Assembly (NCBI RefSeq): GCF_900156675.1
Contig: NZ_FTOH01000005.1
Span: forward strand, 186,001 to 250,000
Reading direction: 5' to 3'
Origin: Thalassolituus maritimus
GTDB lineage: Bacteria; Pseudomonadota; Gammaproteobacteria; Pseudomonadales; Oceanobacteraceae
Length of the DNA stretch: 64,000 nt
Part shown: piece by piece, positions 37,443-45,969 of the stretch
How the letters are laid out: each line of letters begins with the position of its first letter
How positions within the stretch are numbered: position 1 is the first letter of the stretch
Translations under genes and position numbers: made by a program
The notes under the pieces: model-generated
What the model was told of the DNA's origin: nothing
Databases searched by the model: none
Seen by the model: the letters and a program-made list of their open reading frames with translations, nothing else

Positions 37443-38990
37443 TCAGGCAACCGCTTCTGCTTTGTTCGCTTTCGCCGCTGTCACCTTATTGCCTTTCGTT
37501 GCCGCATCCACTTTTACCCAATCATAGTGAGCGGTGACGACACTCTTGTTACGCTTCCAGAACTCCAGCGTTGAGTAAGGCCAGAGAACAAAGTTCTTAC
37601 CATCGGACTGCTGGTACCAGCTGGAACAGCCTGAAGTCCACACAGATCCTTTAATGCGCTCCTGAATCTCTTCGTTGAACTGATCCTGTGCGGTTTTCTT
37701 CACATTCAGGTAGTCAACGCCACGATTCTTCGCTTCCTTCATACATTCAAGAATGTAGTGAACCTGCGCTTCAATCATGAAAATGATGGAGTTGTGACCC
37801 AGACCAGAGTTTGGTCCGACCAGCTCAAACATATTCGGATACCCTGTGACTGTATTCCCCAGGTACGCTTCAGCGCCGTCTTTCCAGTCTTCCAGAATGT
37901 CGTGGCCCGGCAGACCTTTCAGGTTGAATTTATCCATATATCCGCGAGGATCTACGATAAATCCAGTACCCAGAATAATGGTATCGCACTCACGTTCTAC
38001 GCCATTTTTATCAACGATAGAGTTCTCTCGAATTTCGCTGATGCCATCTGTAACCAGGCCAACATTTTTACGGTTAAAGGTTTTATACCACTTGTTCGAA
38101 ATCAGGATACGCTTACAACCAATGGTGTAATCCGGCGTGAGTTTCGCACGTACTTGCGGGTCTTTAACCTGAAGGTTAATAAAGCGCTTCGCAAAGAACT
38201 CAACAGCTTTTGCAATGGCTGGATTAAAAATCGGCCAGACACGCATTTCATTCGTAAAGTACAGACGTGAGCGATACAAGCGGCGCAGTGATGGAAACTT
38301 ATTAAATACCCATTTACTGGCTTTGCTGTATGGGCGCTCATCACGAGGAATAACCCAGGCTGCTGTGCGCTGATAGACGTCAATCTGTTCTACGTCGGGA
38401 GCAATCTCTGGTACATATTGAATTGCACTACCACCGGTACCGATCGACGCAACCTTTTTACCTTTCAGGTCATAGTCATGGTCCCACTGTGCCGAATGCA
38501 TGACCTTGCCCTTAAACTTATCCAGCCCTGGGATATTGGGAATCTGAGGAACATGCAAAGGGCCTGTTGCCAGCACAAAGTAGCGACACTGAACCGTCTG
38601 ACCATCTGCGGTGCCTACCGTCCAGATCGCTGACTTTTCGTCAAATTCAGCACTGTTCACTTCCAGCCCGAAACGGATATTCGGACGCACGTTATATTCT
38701 GCTACAGTATCGAGAATATATTGCTGAATCTCGTTCCAAGGCGCGTAGCGCTTGGTCCAGTCAGACTTATTAGTGAAAGAGTATGAATACAGGTGCGACT
38801 GAACATCACAGGCGCAGCCCGGATACGAATTATCGCGCCATGTACCACCCACTTCGGTGGACTTCTCGATAATGATGTAATCGTTAAGGCCTTTTTTCTG
38901 CATACCAATGCCCATCGCCAGGCCGCCAAGACCTGCGCCGATGATGACTGTATCTGTATACTTCGGCAGAGTGTTGTTCATTTCTTTCAT
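37443..38990 (-). CDS. Flavin-containing Baeyer-Villiger-type monooxygenase
   Basis: This 515-residue class B flavoprotein monooxygenase has an FAD motif IIGAGLGGLAMGIGMQKKG and GGTWRDNSYPGCACDVQSHLYSYSF near the flavin. The FxGxxxHxxxW fingerprint is seen as FKGKVMHSAQWDHD, and the NADPH Rossmann is VASIGTGGSAIQYVPEI. It inserts oxygen next to ketones or oxidises soft nucleophiles; substrate unknown. It is divergent from an AraC regulator across 101 bases, which probably controls it. A C-terminal Lys/Ala-rich tail is present. Confidence 0.9.
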   Translation of the reverse strand: MKEMNNTLPKYTDTVIIGAGLGGLAMGIGMQKKGLNDYIIIEKSTEVGGTWRDNSYPGCACDVQSHLYSYSFTNKSDWTKRYAPWNEIQQYILDTVAEYNVRPNIRFGLEVNSAEFDEKSAIWTVGTADGQTVQCRYFVLATGPLHVPQIPNIPGLDKFKGKVMHSAQWDHDYDLKGKKVASIGTGGSAIQYVPEIAPDVEQIDVYQRTAAWVIPRDERPYSKASKWVFNKFPSLRRLYRSRLYFTNEMRVWPIFNPAIAKAVEFFAKRFINLQVKDPQVRAKLTPDYTIGCKRILISNKWYKTFNRKNVGLVTDGISEIRENSIVDKNGVERECDTIILGTGFIVDPRGYMDKFNLKGLPGHDILEDWKDGAEAYLGNTVTGYPNMFELVGPNSGLGHNSIIFMIEAQVHYILECMKEAKNRGVDYLNVKKTAQDQFNEEIQERIKGSVWTSGCSSWYQQSDGKNFVLWPYSTLEFWKRNKSVVTAHYDWVKVDAATKGNKVTAAKANKAEAVA

Positions 38991-39091
38991 CGTTTTCTGC
39001 TCCGTCGCGTTATTATGTTGTGTACTTTAGCCGGAGCATTCGGCGCTCAACCATGTCAGGAATTTCCTGCTAATTAACAATTTCGGCCACC

Positions 39092-40108
39092 ATGACCTTA
39101 AGATCGATACTTGCGCTCAGCTTTACCGCTGAGCAGATACATAAGAAATACGGCATAGACCCCGCGCCAGCTCTGGCTCGTAACGGTATTAACCCGGATC
39201 AGATTGATGCCTCGGCGGTGATTTCGCAGGCGGATGAACTGGCTGTGCTTTCTGACCTTTATGTTGATCTACGTCATGATCCGCTGGCAGCAATGAAGCT
39301 TTCGAGCACGTTTGGCATTGCCGCATACGGTGCTTTTGCAATGATGTTGATGAGCTGCAGCACAGTAAAAGAAGGCATTGAGCTGGGTATCAAGTATCAG
39401 GAATTAAGCTATCTGTTCAGCCGACTCGACTTTGAAGTCAGCGGCGATCAGGCTGCACTGGTACTCCATCCCTATCATGTTCCCGAAGAGCTGCACCGCT
39501 TTATTATCGATCGAGATGTCGCTGGCACCTTTCAGTTTCTTAGCATGATGCAGACCATGCTCGGCCATCAGAAAATGCAGAAACTGATCTCTGTGCCTTA
39601 TCCAGAGCCATTTGAAGCTGACTTCTATCGGGATACGTTCGCCTGCCCGGTCGAGTTCGGGACCGATGTCGCACGTTTCGTCTTTGACGCGGCACTTCTG
39701 GATCAGCCGCTGCCGAATGCTAACCCAACGGCTCTCAGCCTTTACCAGCAGCAATGCGACGAACTGCTGAAACAGCGCCGCCAGCCAGAAACGAACAACC
39801 TCAGCGATCGTGTTAAAAAGTACCTGGGAATGTTCCGGGAGGGGTATCCTTCTATCAATGAATGCGCCGATACCTTCAGCACCAGCGAGCGCAGTTTCAG
39901 ACGACAGCTCAAAGAAGAGGGAACGACGTTCCAACAGTTGCTCGAATCTGTACGTTCAGAGAAAGCATGCCGTTTACTGGATACCACCGAAGACAGCATC
40001 GAAGTGATCGCAGGAAAGTTAGGCTACACCGAGGCGGCGGCCTTTATCCGGGCATTTAAGAAGTGGCACAGCATGACGCCTGCCCAATACCGAAAACGAG
40101 AGTCCTGA
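39092..40108 (+). CDS. AraC-family regulator, divergent from the monooxygenase
   Basis: This 338-residue regulator has an N-terminal arabinose-binding-type domain of the ArgR/OruR group (residues ~20–200; FGIAAYGAFAMMLMSCSTVKEG). A C-terminal AraC DNA-binding domain follows (INECADTFSTSERSFRRQLKEEG, then IEVIAGKLGYTEAAAFIRAFKKWHSMTPAQYRK). Divergent layout with the Baeyer-Villiger-type monooxygenase makes it the likely activator. The inducer is unknown. Confidence 0.88.
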   Translation: MTLRSILALSFTAEQIHKKYGIDPAPALARNGINPDQIDASAVISQADELAVLSDLYVDLRHDPLAAMKLSSTFGIAAYGAFAMMLMSCSTVKEGIELGIKYQELSYLFSRLDFEVSGDQAALVLHPYHVPEELHRFIIDRDVAGTFQFLSMMQTMLGHQKMQKLISVPYPEPFEADFYRDTFACPVEFGTDVARFVFDAALLDQPLPNANPTALSLYQQQCDELLKQRRQPETNNLSDRVKKYLGMFREGYPSINECADTFSTSERSFRRQLKEEGTTFQQLLESVRSEKACRLLDTTEDSIEVIAGKLGYTEAAAFIRAFKKWHSMTPAQYRKRES

Positions 40109-40115
40109 GTAAACC

Positions 40116-40772
40116 TCAGTCGTCTCCAAAAAGACCGCGCAGAGCATCCCGCTCATCAGCACTGACGGCGCTTTCAGAAGGTTGAGGACGTTTGCTCACC
40201 ACCTGATTGCGCCCACCCCTTTTTGCCTCATACATACATTCATCGGCGTTCTCAATCAGACTCTCGGCTGTCTGTGCGCTGTTATCCGCCACAGCAACAC
40301 CAATACTGGCCGTGACCTGAAGGTCGGTTTCATCAAGAGGTATAACGGTTTCCCGCAAGGCGTTAAGGCAACGCTCAGCCACCTGGCGCGCCAACATGAG
40401 TTCGGTGGAGGGCAAAATCACGGCGAATTCCTCACCACCATAGCGGCAACAGATGTCGAGTTTACGGGTCTGATCCTGTAGCAGTTGAGCAACCGTCTGG
40501 AGCACCTGATTGCCACTCTCGTGCCCCCAGGTGTCATTGATATTCTTGAAGTGATCGAGATCGACCATGATCAGGGCCGTCGTCATACCCGTTCGGCGGG
40601 TTCGTTCCAGCTCGTGTTCAAGACTTTTTCGGAAATGGCGGACGTTGAACAATCCGGTAAGCGGATCAGTAACGACCTGCTTGCGCAGCGTTGTTACTTC
40701 ATCGAACAGAATGCAATGCGATTCACCGACCGGGCAGTGGAGTTTCTCAACGAACATATCCTCTGGAGACAT
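40116..40772 (-). CDS. Small cytoplasmic diguanylate cyclase
   Basis: This 218-residue protein is almost only a GGDEF domain: DPLTGLFNVRHFRKSLEHEL, MVDLDHFKNINDTWGHESGN, CRYGGEEFAVILPST. An inhibitory I-site (RKLD, five residues before GGEEF) is present. The short N-terminus contains Cys and His residues (KLHCPVGESHC), a possible metal or redox input. There is no transmembrane helix and no partner domain. It converges on the AraC gene. Confidence 0.9.
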   Translation of the reverse strand: MSPEDMFVEKLHCPVGESHCILFDEVTTLRKQVVTDPLTGLFNVRHFRKSLEHELERTRRTGMTTALIMVDLDHFKNINDTWGHESGNQVLQTVAQLLQDQTRKLDICCRYGGEEFAVILPSTELMLARQVAERCLNALRETVIPLDETDLQVTASIGVAVADNSAQTAESLIENADECMYEAKRGGRNQVVSKRPQPSESAVSADERDALRGLFGDD

Positions 40773-40889
40773 ACGGGTACAACACTTCCCTGCGGCTGAT
40801 CAAAAAGGCGGTATACGTCTGAAGTATAGCCCAGCTACAGAAATCTGCTCTGCTACTGGTATTATCTGCTGACACTCCGGACGATACCT

Positions 40890-41672
40890 ATGAAAGAACA
40901 GAATTCAGACACCCAGAAAGATCGGAATTTTGACGATCTCGCCGAACGTTTCAGCCGCACCATATATGCTACTCCACGGGGTCAGCTTCGCCTGATGGCG
41001 CTGGAGCAGGACTTCAGCGACTGCGAGGTCGATATCGCAGGCAAGCAGGTCCTTGATATTGGTGGCGGCCAAGGGCAGTTCAGCCTCTCGCTTGCGAAAC
41101 AGGGTGCGGCTATCAACCTCTGTGACATCTCTGGCGAAATGCTGCGTCTGGCTAATGACCTCTTTAGCGCAGAAGGTCAGCGTCTCACTGCCCGCTCAGG
41201 GAGCCTTCAGGACGTTGAATCGCTCTTTCCCGGGCAATTCGACATCGTCCTCAATCATGCCGTTCTGGAGTGGCTGGAGCACCCTTTTGAAGCCCTTCCT
41301 GTACTTGCCAGCAAAGTAAAACCTGGTGGCTGGCTGTCGCTGATGTTTTACAACCTGTATGGCCATCAATGGCGCCAGATTATGAACGGTCGGACTCACG
41401 CGCCGGAATCCGCCAACCCCAGGCTGCGGAAAGAAGGCAATGCCCCTCAGCACCCACTTAACCCGGATGACATTGAATCAGCGATGACGGACCTTGGATT
41501 CGAACTGACGCGCTGGCGCGGTATCCGCTGCGTACATGATCATATGCATCAGAAAATCCGTGAGCGTATCGGTCAGGATGCCGTCAACCGCTCAGACCTC
41601 GAAACCGGGCTCAAAGAGCCTCACCGGCGACTCGGACGTTACGTACACTTCTTACTGCGGAAAACTCAATGA
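40890..41672 (+). CDS. cmoM: tRNA U34 carboxymethoxy methyltransferase CmoM
   Basis: This 260-residue class I SAM methyltransferase has the N-terminal FDDLAERFSRTIYATPRGQLRL typical of CmoM (formerly SmtA). The SAM site is VLDIGGGQGQFSLSLAKQGA, followed by HAVLEWLEHPFEAL and GGWLSLMFYNLYGHQWRQIMNG. It methylates cmo5U34 to mcmo5U34 in several tRNAs. The gene overlaps the DUF523 gene by 4 bases (ATGA). Confidence 0.92.
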   Translation: MKEQNSDTQKDRNFDDLAERFSRTIYATPRGQLRLMALEQDFSDCEVDIAGKQVLDIGGGQGQFSLSLAKQGAAINLCDISGEMLRLANDLFSAEGQRLTARSGSLQDVESLFPGQFDIVLNHAVLEWLEHPFEALPVLASKVKPGGWLSLMFYNLYGHQWRQIMNGRTHAPESANPRLRKEGNAPQHPLNPDDIESAMTDLGFELTRWRGIRCVHDHMHQKIRERIGQDAVNRSDLETGLKEPHRRLGRYVHFLLRKTQ

Positions 41673-42166
41673 AAAAGCTGCTCGTCAGCGCCTGTCTTCT
41701 CGGCGAGCCACTGCGCTATGACGGCAATGATAATGCTGGCAAAGCCTCGCACCTGAAAAGTCTGCTCTCGCAATGGCAAGAAGAAGGGCGAGTTATTCCA
41801 GTCTGCCCCGAAACACTGGGGGGCCTGCCGACTCCACGACCGCCAGCAGAAATCCTTGCTGCTACTGGCTCCATGGTTCTGGATGGCGACGCACGAGTCG
41901 CCACAAGACAACAGGTCGATGTTACAGATGCGTTTATTCGCGGAGCCGAAGAGACTCTGATACTGGCAAAAAAACATCAATGCGGTGCAGCATTACTCGC
42001 AGCCAGATCTCCGTCATGTGGCAATAATCTTATATATAACGGCAGTTTTAACGGCACTCTGGTCAAGGGCGATGGAGTCACCACCGCCCTGTTGAAAAGA
42101 AACCATATACTGTGTTTCTCACCTGACAACCCAGCACCACTCATTCAATGGATGGAGCAGGATTAA
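41669..42166 (+). CDS. DUF523 family protein
   Basis: This 165-residue protein has the family N-terminus LLVSACLLGEPLRYDG, with VIPVCPETLGGLPTPRPPAEI and AALLAARSPSCGNN supplying conserved Cys residues. The Cys placement suggests metal or Fe–S binding, but the function is unknown. It is coupled to cmoM, and its last 4 bases overlap the end of the convergent gene. Confidence 0.88.
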   Translation: MKKLLVSACLLGEPLRYDGNDNAGKASHLKSLLSQWQEEGRVIPVCPETLGGLPTPRPPAEILAATGSMVLDGDARVATRQQVDVTDAFIRGAEETLILAKKHQCGAALLAARSPSCGNNLIYNGSFNGTLVKGDGVTTALLKRNHILCFSPDNPAPLIQWMEQD

Positions 42167-43971
42167 TTGAGATCGAAGCTCTCTATTCTCAAGTACTGAG
42201 CCCGTAGGCCAACCGCACGAACCCCACCCAGGTCACCGTAATTGGGGCCGCTCTCGGGAACGCTACCAATCTGCACCTGTCCTATAATCAGATTACTCTT
42301 AGGCGCGTTATCGTAATAATCGTTGAAGAATGCCCTGACATTTTCAACAGTGCGGGGCAGTCCTGTCCGATCAAAGTCAGGCATATCCATTTCGAATAAA
42401 AAGTTGCCGTCAGATGTGACTTGAAAGGTCATCGGCTGAATGTCGCCATACCCCAGATTCAGGTCGTATAAGTAATTATTAAGTTTAAGTGCGGTACTGT
42501 CCCTCAGGAGCACTTTATCCTGTATGGTTTCAGGTGAATCATCTGGCAGGATTTCGCACTCTACACCACATGAAGATATTGCGTACTCTTTAGCGAAAAA
42601 GCGCAGGCTTAGCTCGCCCTGCAGTTCGCTTAAACCAGATTCGTCAGGACGCGACCAGAGCCGCATATAGGCGCCATCCAGGTACACGCCACGTAACTCA
42701 AAAGAAAGAAAATCATCTACTCGGGTAATCTCCCCGGTATTTTTATTCTCATTAACCAATTCGAACTTAAAACGAGATCCAATATCCATACCTTGACGAC
42801 GAATCTGCCCACCATCAATGGCGATGGCAATATCATTAATGGTTCCTCGCTCTTCACCGCGACGGCTTATTAGCCCATTTTCGCAATCATCACTGGTCGC
42901 AGAATCACCACACAACACCTGAAACCGATCCGCATCAGCGATACGCTGAGCCAGGGTTTTACCGGTCTCATCAATGCTGTCCTCACCTATCAGGATATCG
43001 CCTAACTCGCCATTGGCAGCAGATAAAGCCAGCGTTTCGTCTTTCCAGTTGCTCTCTATATCTCCCACAGCATCCTGCGCATCTGCCCAATCATCGATCT
43101 GGTTGTTATAAGCCCTCTCTTCTTGCGTACAGCTGGTTCCAAACAAACCACAAGAGTACTTATCCCCTAACGAAACAGACTGATCTGTTTGCTCATACAG
43201 ATCGATCGCTTCCTGGTACTCAGCTCCAGCAGTTTGCTGAGCAGCAGCATAAACACCCGGGTTATCATTTTCATAACTTCTGATAGCACTTTCCAGCTCA
43301 GCCCGACGCGATTCGATCACCAGCTGCTGTTCATATACGACACCACCCGGAGTCTGTACCGCCTCGGTTTCATTGATGAGAGAGGAGGAAGCCTGACTTC
43401 CATAAACGGCCGAATAAGTATTCAGCAAGTTACTATACTCAGCGTTATATTCGCCTATCTGATTATCGACTGCGGTAACGGCATCGAACGGTGACGCTCC
43501 CTCTCCGCATCCATTGTGCCCCCAGATGCAACCCTGATATCGGTTGTGCAAGATAAATGACGCTGAATCCTGTAACGGGTTCTCGTAAGAATCTGCTTTA
43601 AGTTCCAGCAAAGCTGTATCGGCCTCAAACGCAGCATACTCTGGAGAGGAACCTCCTCGCACCGTCCGGAAAACCCATGGATGCAGGTAACTGCCAATGT
43701 CGGTAGTCACGGGCTTGGTTCCGTACTGGCTGCCCTCACCATAGATATAAAATTGCCGCCATTCAGCAGTAATCTCTTCATTATTGCTGTTTTCAAACCC
43801 TGTTACTGTGGCGACAGCGCCATCAGTAGAAAAAGCAAAGTCTTCGAAGGCAAACCCAAGCCCTTCGCCCGTAGCTTCAGACATTTCCACTTCGCTCAAA
43901 CTGCGCAGTTCAGCAAAGGTGTGCGAATGGAATATAAGCGAAACGAAGAGAACTAATATGAAACGTCCCAT
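42163..43971 (-). CDS. Large secreted protein of unknown function with EMSEATGEG motif (612-residue frame)
   Basis: Starting at the ATG at 43971 (AAGGGGTG site), it has a clear signal peptide (FILVLFVSLIFHSHTFAE). Immediately after comes LRSLSEVEMSEATGEGLGFA, a motif shared in form with the neighbour (LQDRELAEVTGQAF). A β-rich body follows, with a helical insertion (~residues 170–290, Gln/Glu/Ala/Tyr-rich) containing Cys pairs (CIWGHNGCGE, CGLFGTSCTQEE). A C-terminal β-domain (GVYLDGAYMRLWSRPDESG … YLRIESFDLN) ends the protein. Similar post-signal motifs occur in DUF6160/FilA-type exported proteins. It starts 2 bases after the preceding gene, so they form an operon. Surface or periplasmic location is expected. 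Confidence 0.75.
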   Translation of the reverse strand: MGRFILVLFVSLIFHSHTFAELRSLSEVEMSEATGEGLGFAFEDFAFSTDGAVATVTGFENSNNEEITAEWRQFYIYGEGSQYGTKPVTTDIGSYLHPWVFRTVRGGSSPEYAAFEADTALLELKADSYENPLQDSASFILHNRYQGCIWGHNGCGEGASPFDAVTAVDNQIGEYNAEYSNLLNTYSAVYGSQASSSLINETEAVQTPGGVVYEQQLVIESRRAELESAIRSYENDNPGVYAAAQQTAGAEYQEAIDLYEQTDQSVSLGDKYSCGLFGTSCTQEERAYNNQIDDWADAQDAVGDIESNWKDETLALSAANGELGDILIGEDSIDETGKTLAQRIADADRFQVLCGDSATSDDCENGLISRRGEERGTINDIAIAIDGGQIRRQGMDIGSRFKFELVNENKNTGEITRVDDFLSFELRGVYLDGAYMRLWSRPDESGLSELQGELSLRFFAKEYAISSCGVECEILPDDSPETIQDKVLLRDSTALKLNNYLYDLNLGYGDIQPMTFQVTSDGNFLFEMDMPDFDRTGLPRTVENVRAFFNDYYDNAPKSNLIIGQVQIGSVPESGPNYGDLGGVRAVGLRAQYLRIESFDLN

Positions 43972-43973
43972 AA

Positions 43974-45167
43974 TCAGCACCCCTTTACCCGACCAACACA
44001 AGTGGCCACCCGTGGCTTCCCTGCCAGACCTCCGTAGAGATCAAGGGTCAAAGGGTAGCGACGGTTTCCGGCCGCGTCGGCGTAGGCCGCGGAGTTAAAG
44101 AACGCACCTCTCTCCGTATATACCCGCCCTGCATTACTCAAGCCAGACAGGTCCTCCCATGGGACATCCTGAGATTGAAGGGATACGAACATACCGCGGG
44201 CAGAAGTTTCTTCAAACGTCGCCCCTTCAGGACGTTGATCTTCCGGTAGTCCAAGATAAATCGACTGATATATACCGGTCTTGAGACAACTTTTCACACC
44301 GCTGATCTCACAGTTCTTTGCCGTCAGTAATGGCAGAATGCCACTCAGCCAGCTACTGGTAGAAAAATTTCCACCCGTAGGCACACCAGCCCAGGTAGCA
44401 CGCTTAATGTAGCCAGCATCCTCATTTGTCCCTTCGGGCAGAGCATTACCTGTGTAGCCATCCAATAATTCAATAGGGGAATAAATTACTGACCCCTGAA
44501 CGGCTGCGAGAAGCAGACACTGATCCCAGGAGCCAGAGTTGCCATCCACACAAGCACTTCTGTAGGCATCAGTTCCGTTACCTACAACATGCGCTTCAAA
44601 GTTTCCCGTGACTGACAGCAGGTCTGCAGAGAGGTAGCCTTGCGCACGCCCAAAGCCCATACGAAAACCGACAACCTGACGTATCCCTTGATCATTGTCC
44701 TGATACGCAAGCTCAATATAGGGCGCGCGAATTCTGAACGGATCGACCTCCGGGTTGGCAGAATAAGGGTCTTTGACAGCACCTAGTGCGAAGTTTTCAA
44801 GTATGAGATCCGCGGAAGGAACAGCGACATCACCATTTTCATCATAAATATAATCGACGGTCCGTGTGGAGCCATCTGATCCTTCAACGACCATAGGAGC
44901 GGTACCATCACCGTCACGAAAAGACCGCTCAAACTCGCCGACGACCAGCTCGTCAGCGGTCAACAGAGTCTGAATGTCCAGCCCAAGGTTGATTCGTCGG
45001 AAGTCCCAGGTCTCACCGCCCTCGCTGTAGGAGGAGGAATCTACAGATACGAAAGCCTGCCCGGTCACCTCAGCCAGTTCCCGGTCTTGCAGTAGTTCCA
45101 ATGCCAATAAAGGGCTGGACAGGAAAATTACGATCAGGCAGAGAAGAACCCGGATTGTAGACCCCAT
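43974..45167 (-). CDS. Secreted protein of unknown function with ELAEVTGQA motif (FilA/DUF6160-like)
   Basis: The preferred start at 45167 (AAGGA site) gives a signal peptide RVLLCLIVIFLSSPLLALE followed directly by LLQDRELAEVTGQAFVSVDS. The body is β-rich and has conserved patches (FRRINLGLDIQTLLTADEL, APYIELAYQDNDQGIRQVVGFRMGFGRAQGYLSADLLSVTGNF). Paired Cys residues (CVDGNSGSWDQCLL, CEISGVKSCLK, CVGRVKGC end) probably form disulfides. It is the upstream member of a two-gene operon downstream of a two-component system. The family resemblance is to exported FilA-like proteins of gammaproteobacteria; the function is unknown. Confidence 0.75.
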   Translation of the reverse strand: MGSTIRVLLCLIVIFLSSPLLALELLQDRELAEVTGQAFVSVDSSSYSEGGETWDFRRINLGLDIQTLLTADELVVGEFERSFRDGDGTAPMVVEGSDGSTRTVDYIYDENGDVAVPSADLILENFALGAVKDPYSANPEVDPFRIRAPYIELAYQDNDQGIRQVVGFRMGFGRAQGYLSADLLSVTGNFEAHVVGNGTDAYRSACVDGNSGSWDQCLLLAAVQGSVIYSPIELLDGYTGNALPEGTNEDAGYIKRATWAGVPTGGNFSTSSWLSGILPLLTAKNCEISGVKSCLKTGIYQSIYLGLPEDQRPEGATFEETSARGMFVSLQSQDVPWEDLSGLSNAGRVYTERGAFFNSAAYADAAGNRRYPLTLDLYGGLAGKPRVATCVGRVKGC

Positions 45168-45235
45168 AGCGATATTCCTTATTATTTTCACACATCCTGG
45201 GTACTACAATTACCGGAAGCTCACTCCCTCACTAG

Positions 45236-45247
45236 TGACATTTGTCA
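45236..45247. promoter_or_regulatory. Palindrome upstream of the secreted-protein operon
   Basis: TGACA-TT-TGTCA lies 69–80 bases before the operon start. NarL-type regulators bind inverted repeats of this size, and such a regulator is encoded next door. It is a candidate operator only. Confidence 0.4.
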
Positions 45248-45375
45248 TATGTATTTTTCTCATCCCGACATGGCCCGGAACAACACATTATCATTGGCAT
45301 AAGTAGTCCAACCATGATCACCAATAAAGCCGTCCGATGATCCGTTAAAATGCAGGCACTTAATAATAGAAGGTG

Positions 45376-45969
45376 CTATAGCAAGCCACGTTCGTTAAGC
45401 TTCACGAGCGCTTCAGATCGGTTTCTGGCTTCGAGCTTGCCGAAAAGGTTGGAAAGATAATTGCGAACAGTACCCGGTGAAAGGGCCTGCTCCTGAGCGA
45501 TTTCTTTGGTTGTCAGACCTCGCATTAGAGACCGGGCGATCTCAGTTTCTCTTGGAGTGAGGAGATTCGACGAATTCAGTATCTTATTGTTATAAAGCTT
45601 CTCTCCCCTCGCTACGCGTTGAATTGATTCAATCAACTTTTCTTTACTGATGTTTTTACTAAGTATGCCAGCAGCGTGAAGATCATAACTCTGTCGAAAC
45701 AACGCATGATCATCAAAGGTAGTAAGAAAGATCACTGGTTTATCACAAATTGCCTGTATACGTTTAAAAACCTCAGGCCCGCGAAGATCTGGCATATTTA
45801 CGTCGAGCAGGATTACATCCGGATAATCCCCAATACTGAGAGCATCAAGACACGCCTGACCGCTGGTAAAGGTACCCAGAATATCAATGGTGGCATCCGT
45901 CGAAATCAAACTGGCTATTCCATGAAGTACCAGCTCCTGGTCGTCTACAAGCATCACCCGGAAAGTCAT
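45376..45969 (-). CDS. NarL/FixJ-family response regulator
   Basis: This 197-residue regulator has a receiver domain with acidic pocket VDDQ, phospho-acceptor Asp in VILLDVNMPDL, and the Thr/Lys positions LTTFDD … LSKNIS. A C-terminal LuxR helix-turn-helix follows (LTPRETEIARSLMRGLTTKEIAQEQALSPGTVRNYLSNLFGKL). Its start overlaps the kinase stop by 4 bases. The linked kinase and two secreted proteins on the same strand suggest it controls them. Confidence 0.93.
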   Translation of the reverse strand: MTFRVMLVDDQELVLHGIASLISTDATIDILGTFTSGQACLDALSIGDYPDVILLDVNMPDLRGPEVFKRIQAICDKPVIFLTTFDDHALFRQSYDLHAAGILSKNISKEKLIESIQRVARGEKLYNNKILNSSNLLTPRETEIARSLMRGLTTKEIAQEQALSPGTVRNYLSNLFGKLEARNRSEALVKLNERGLL

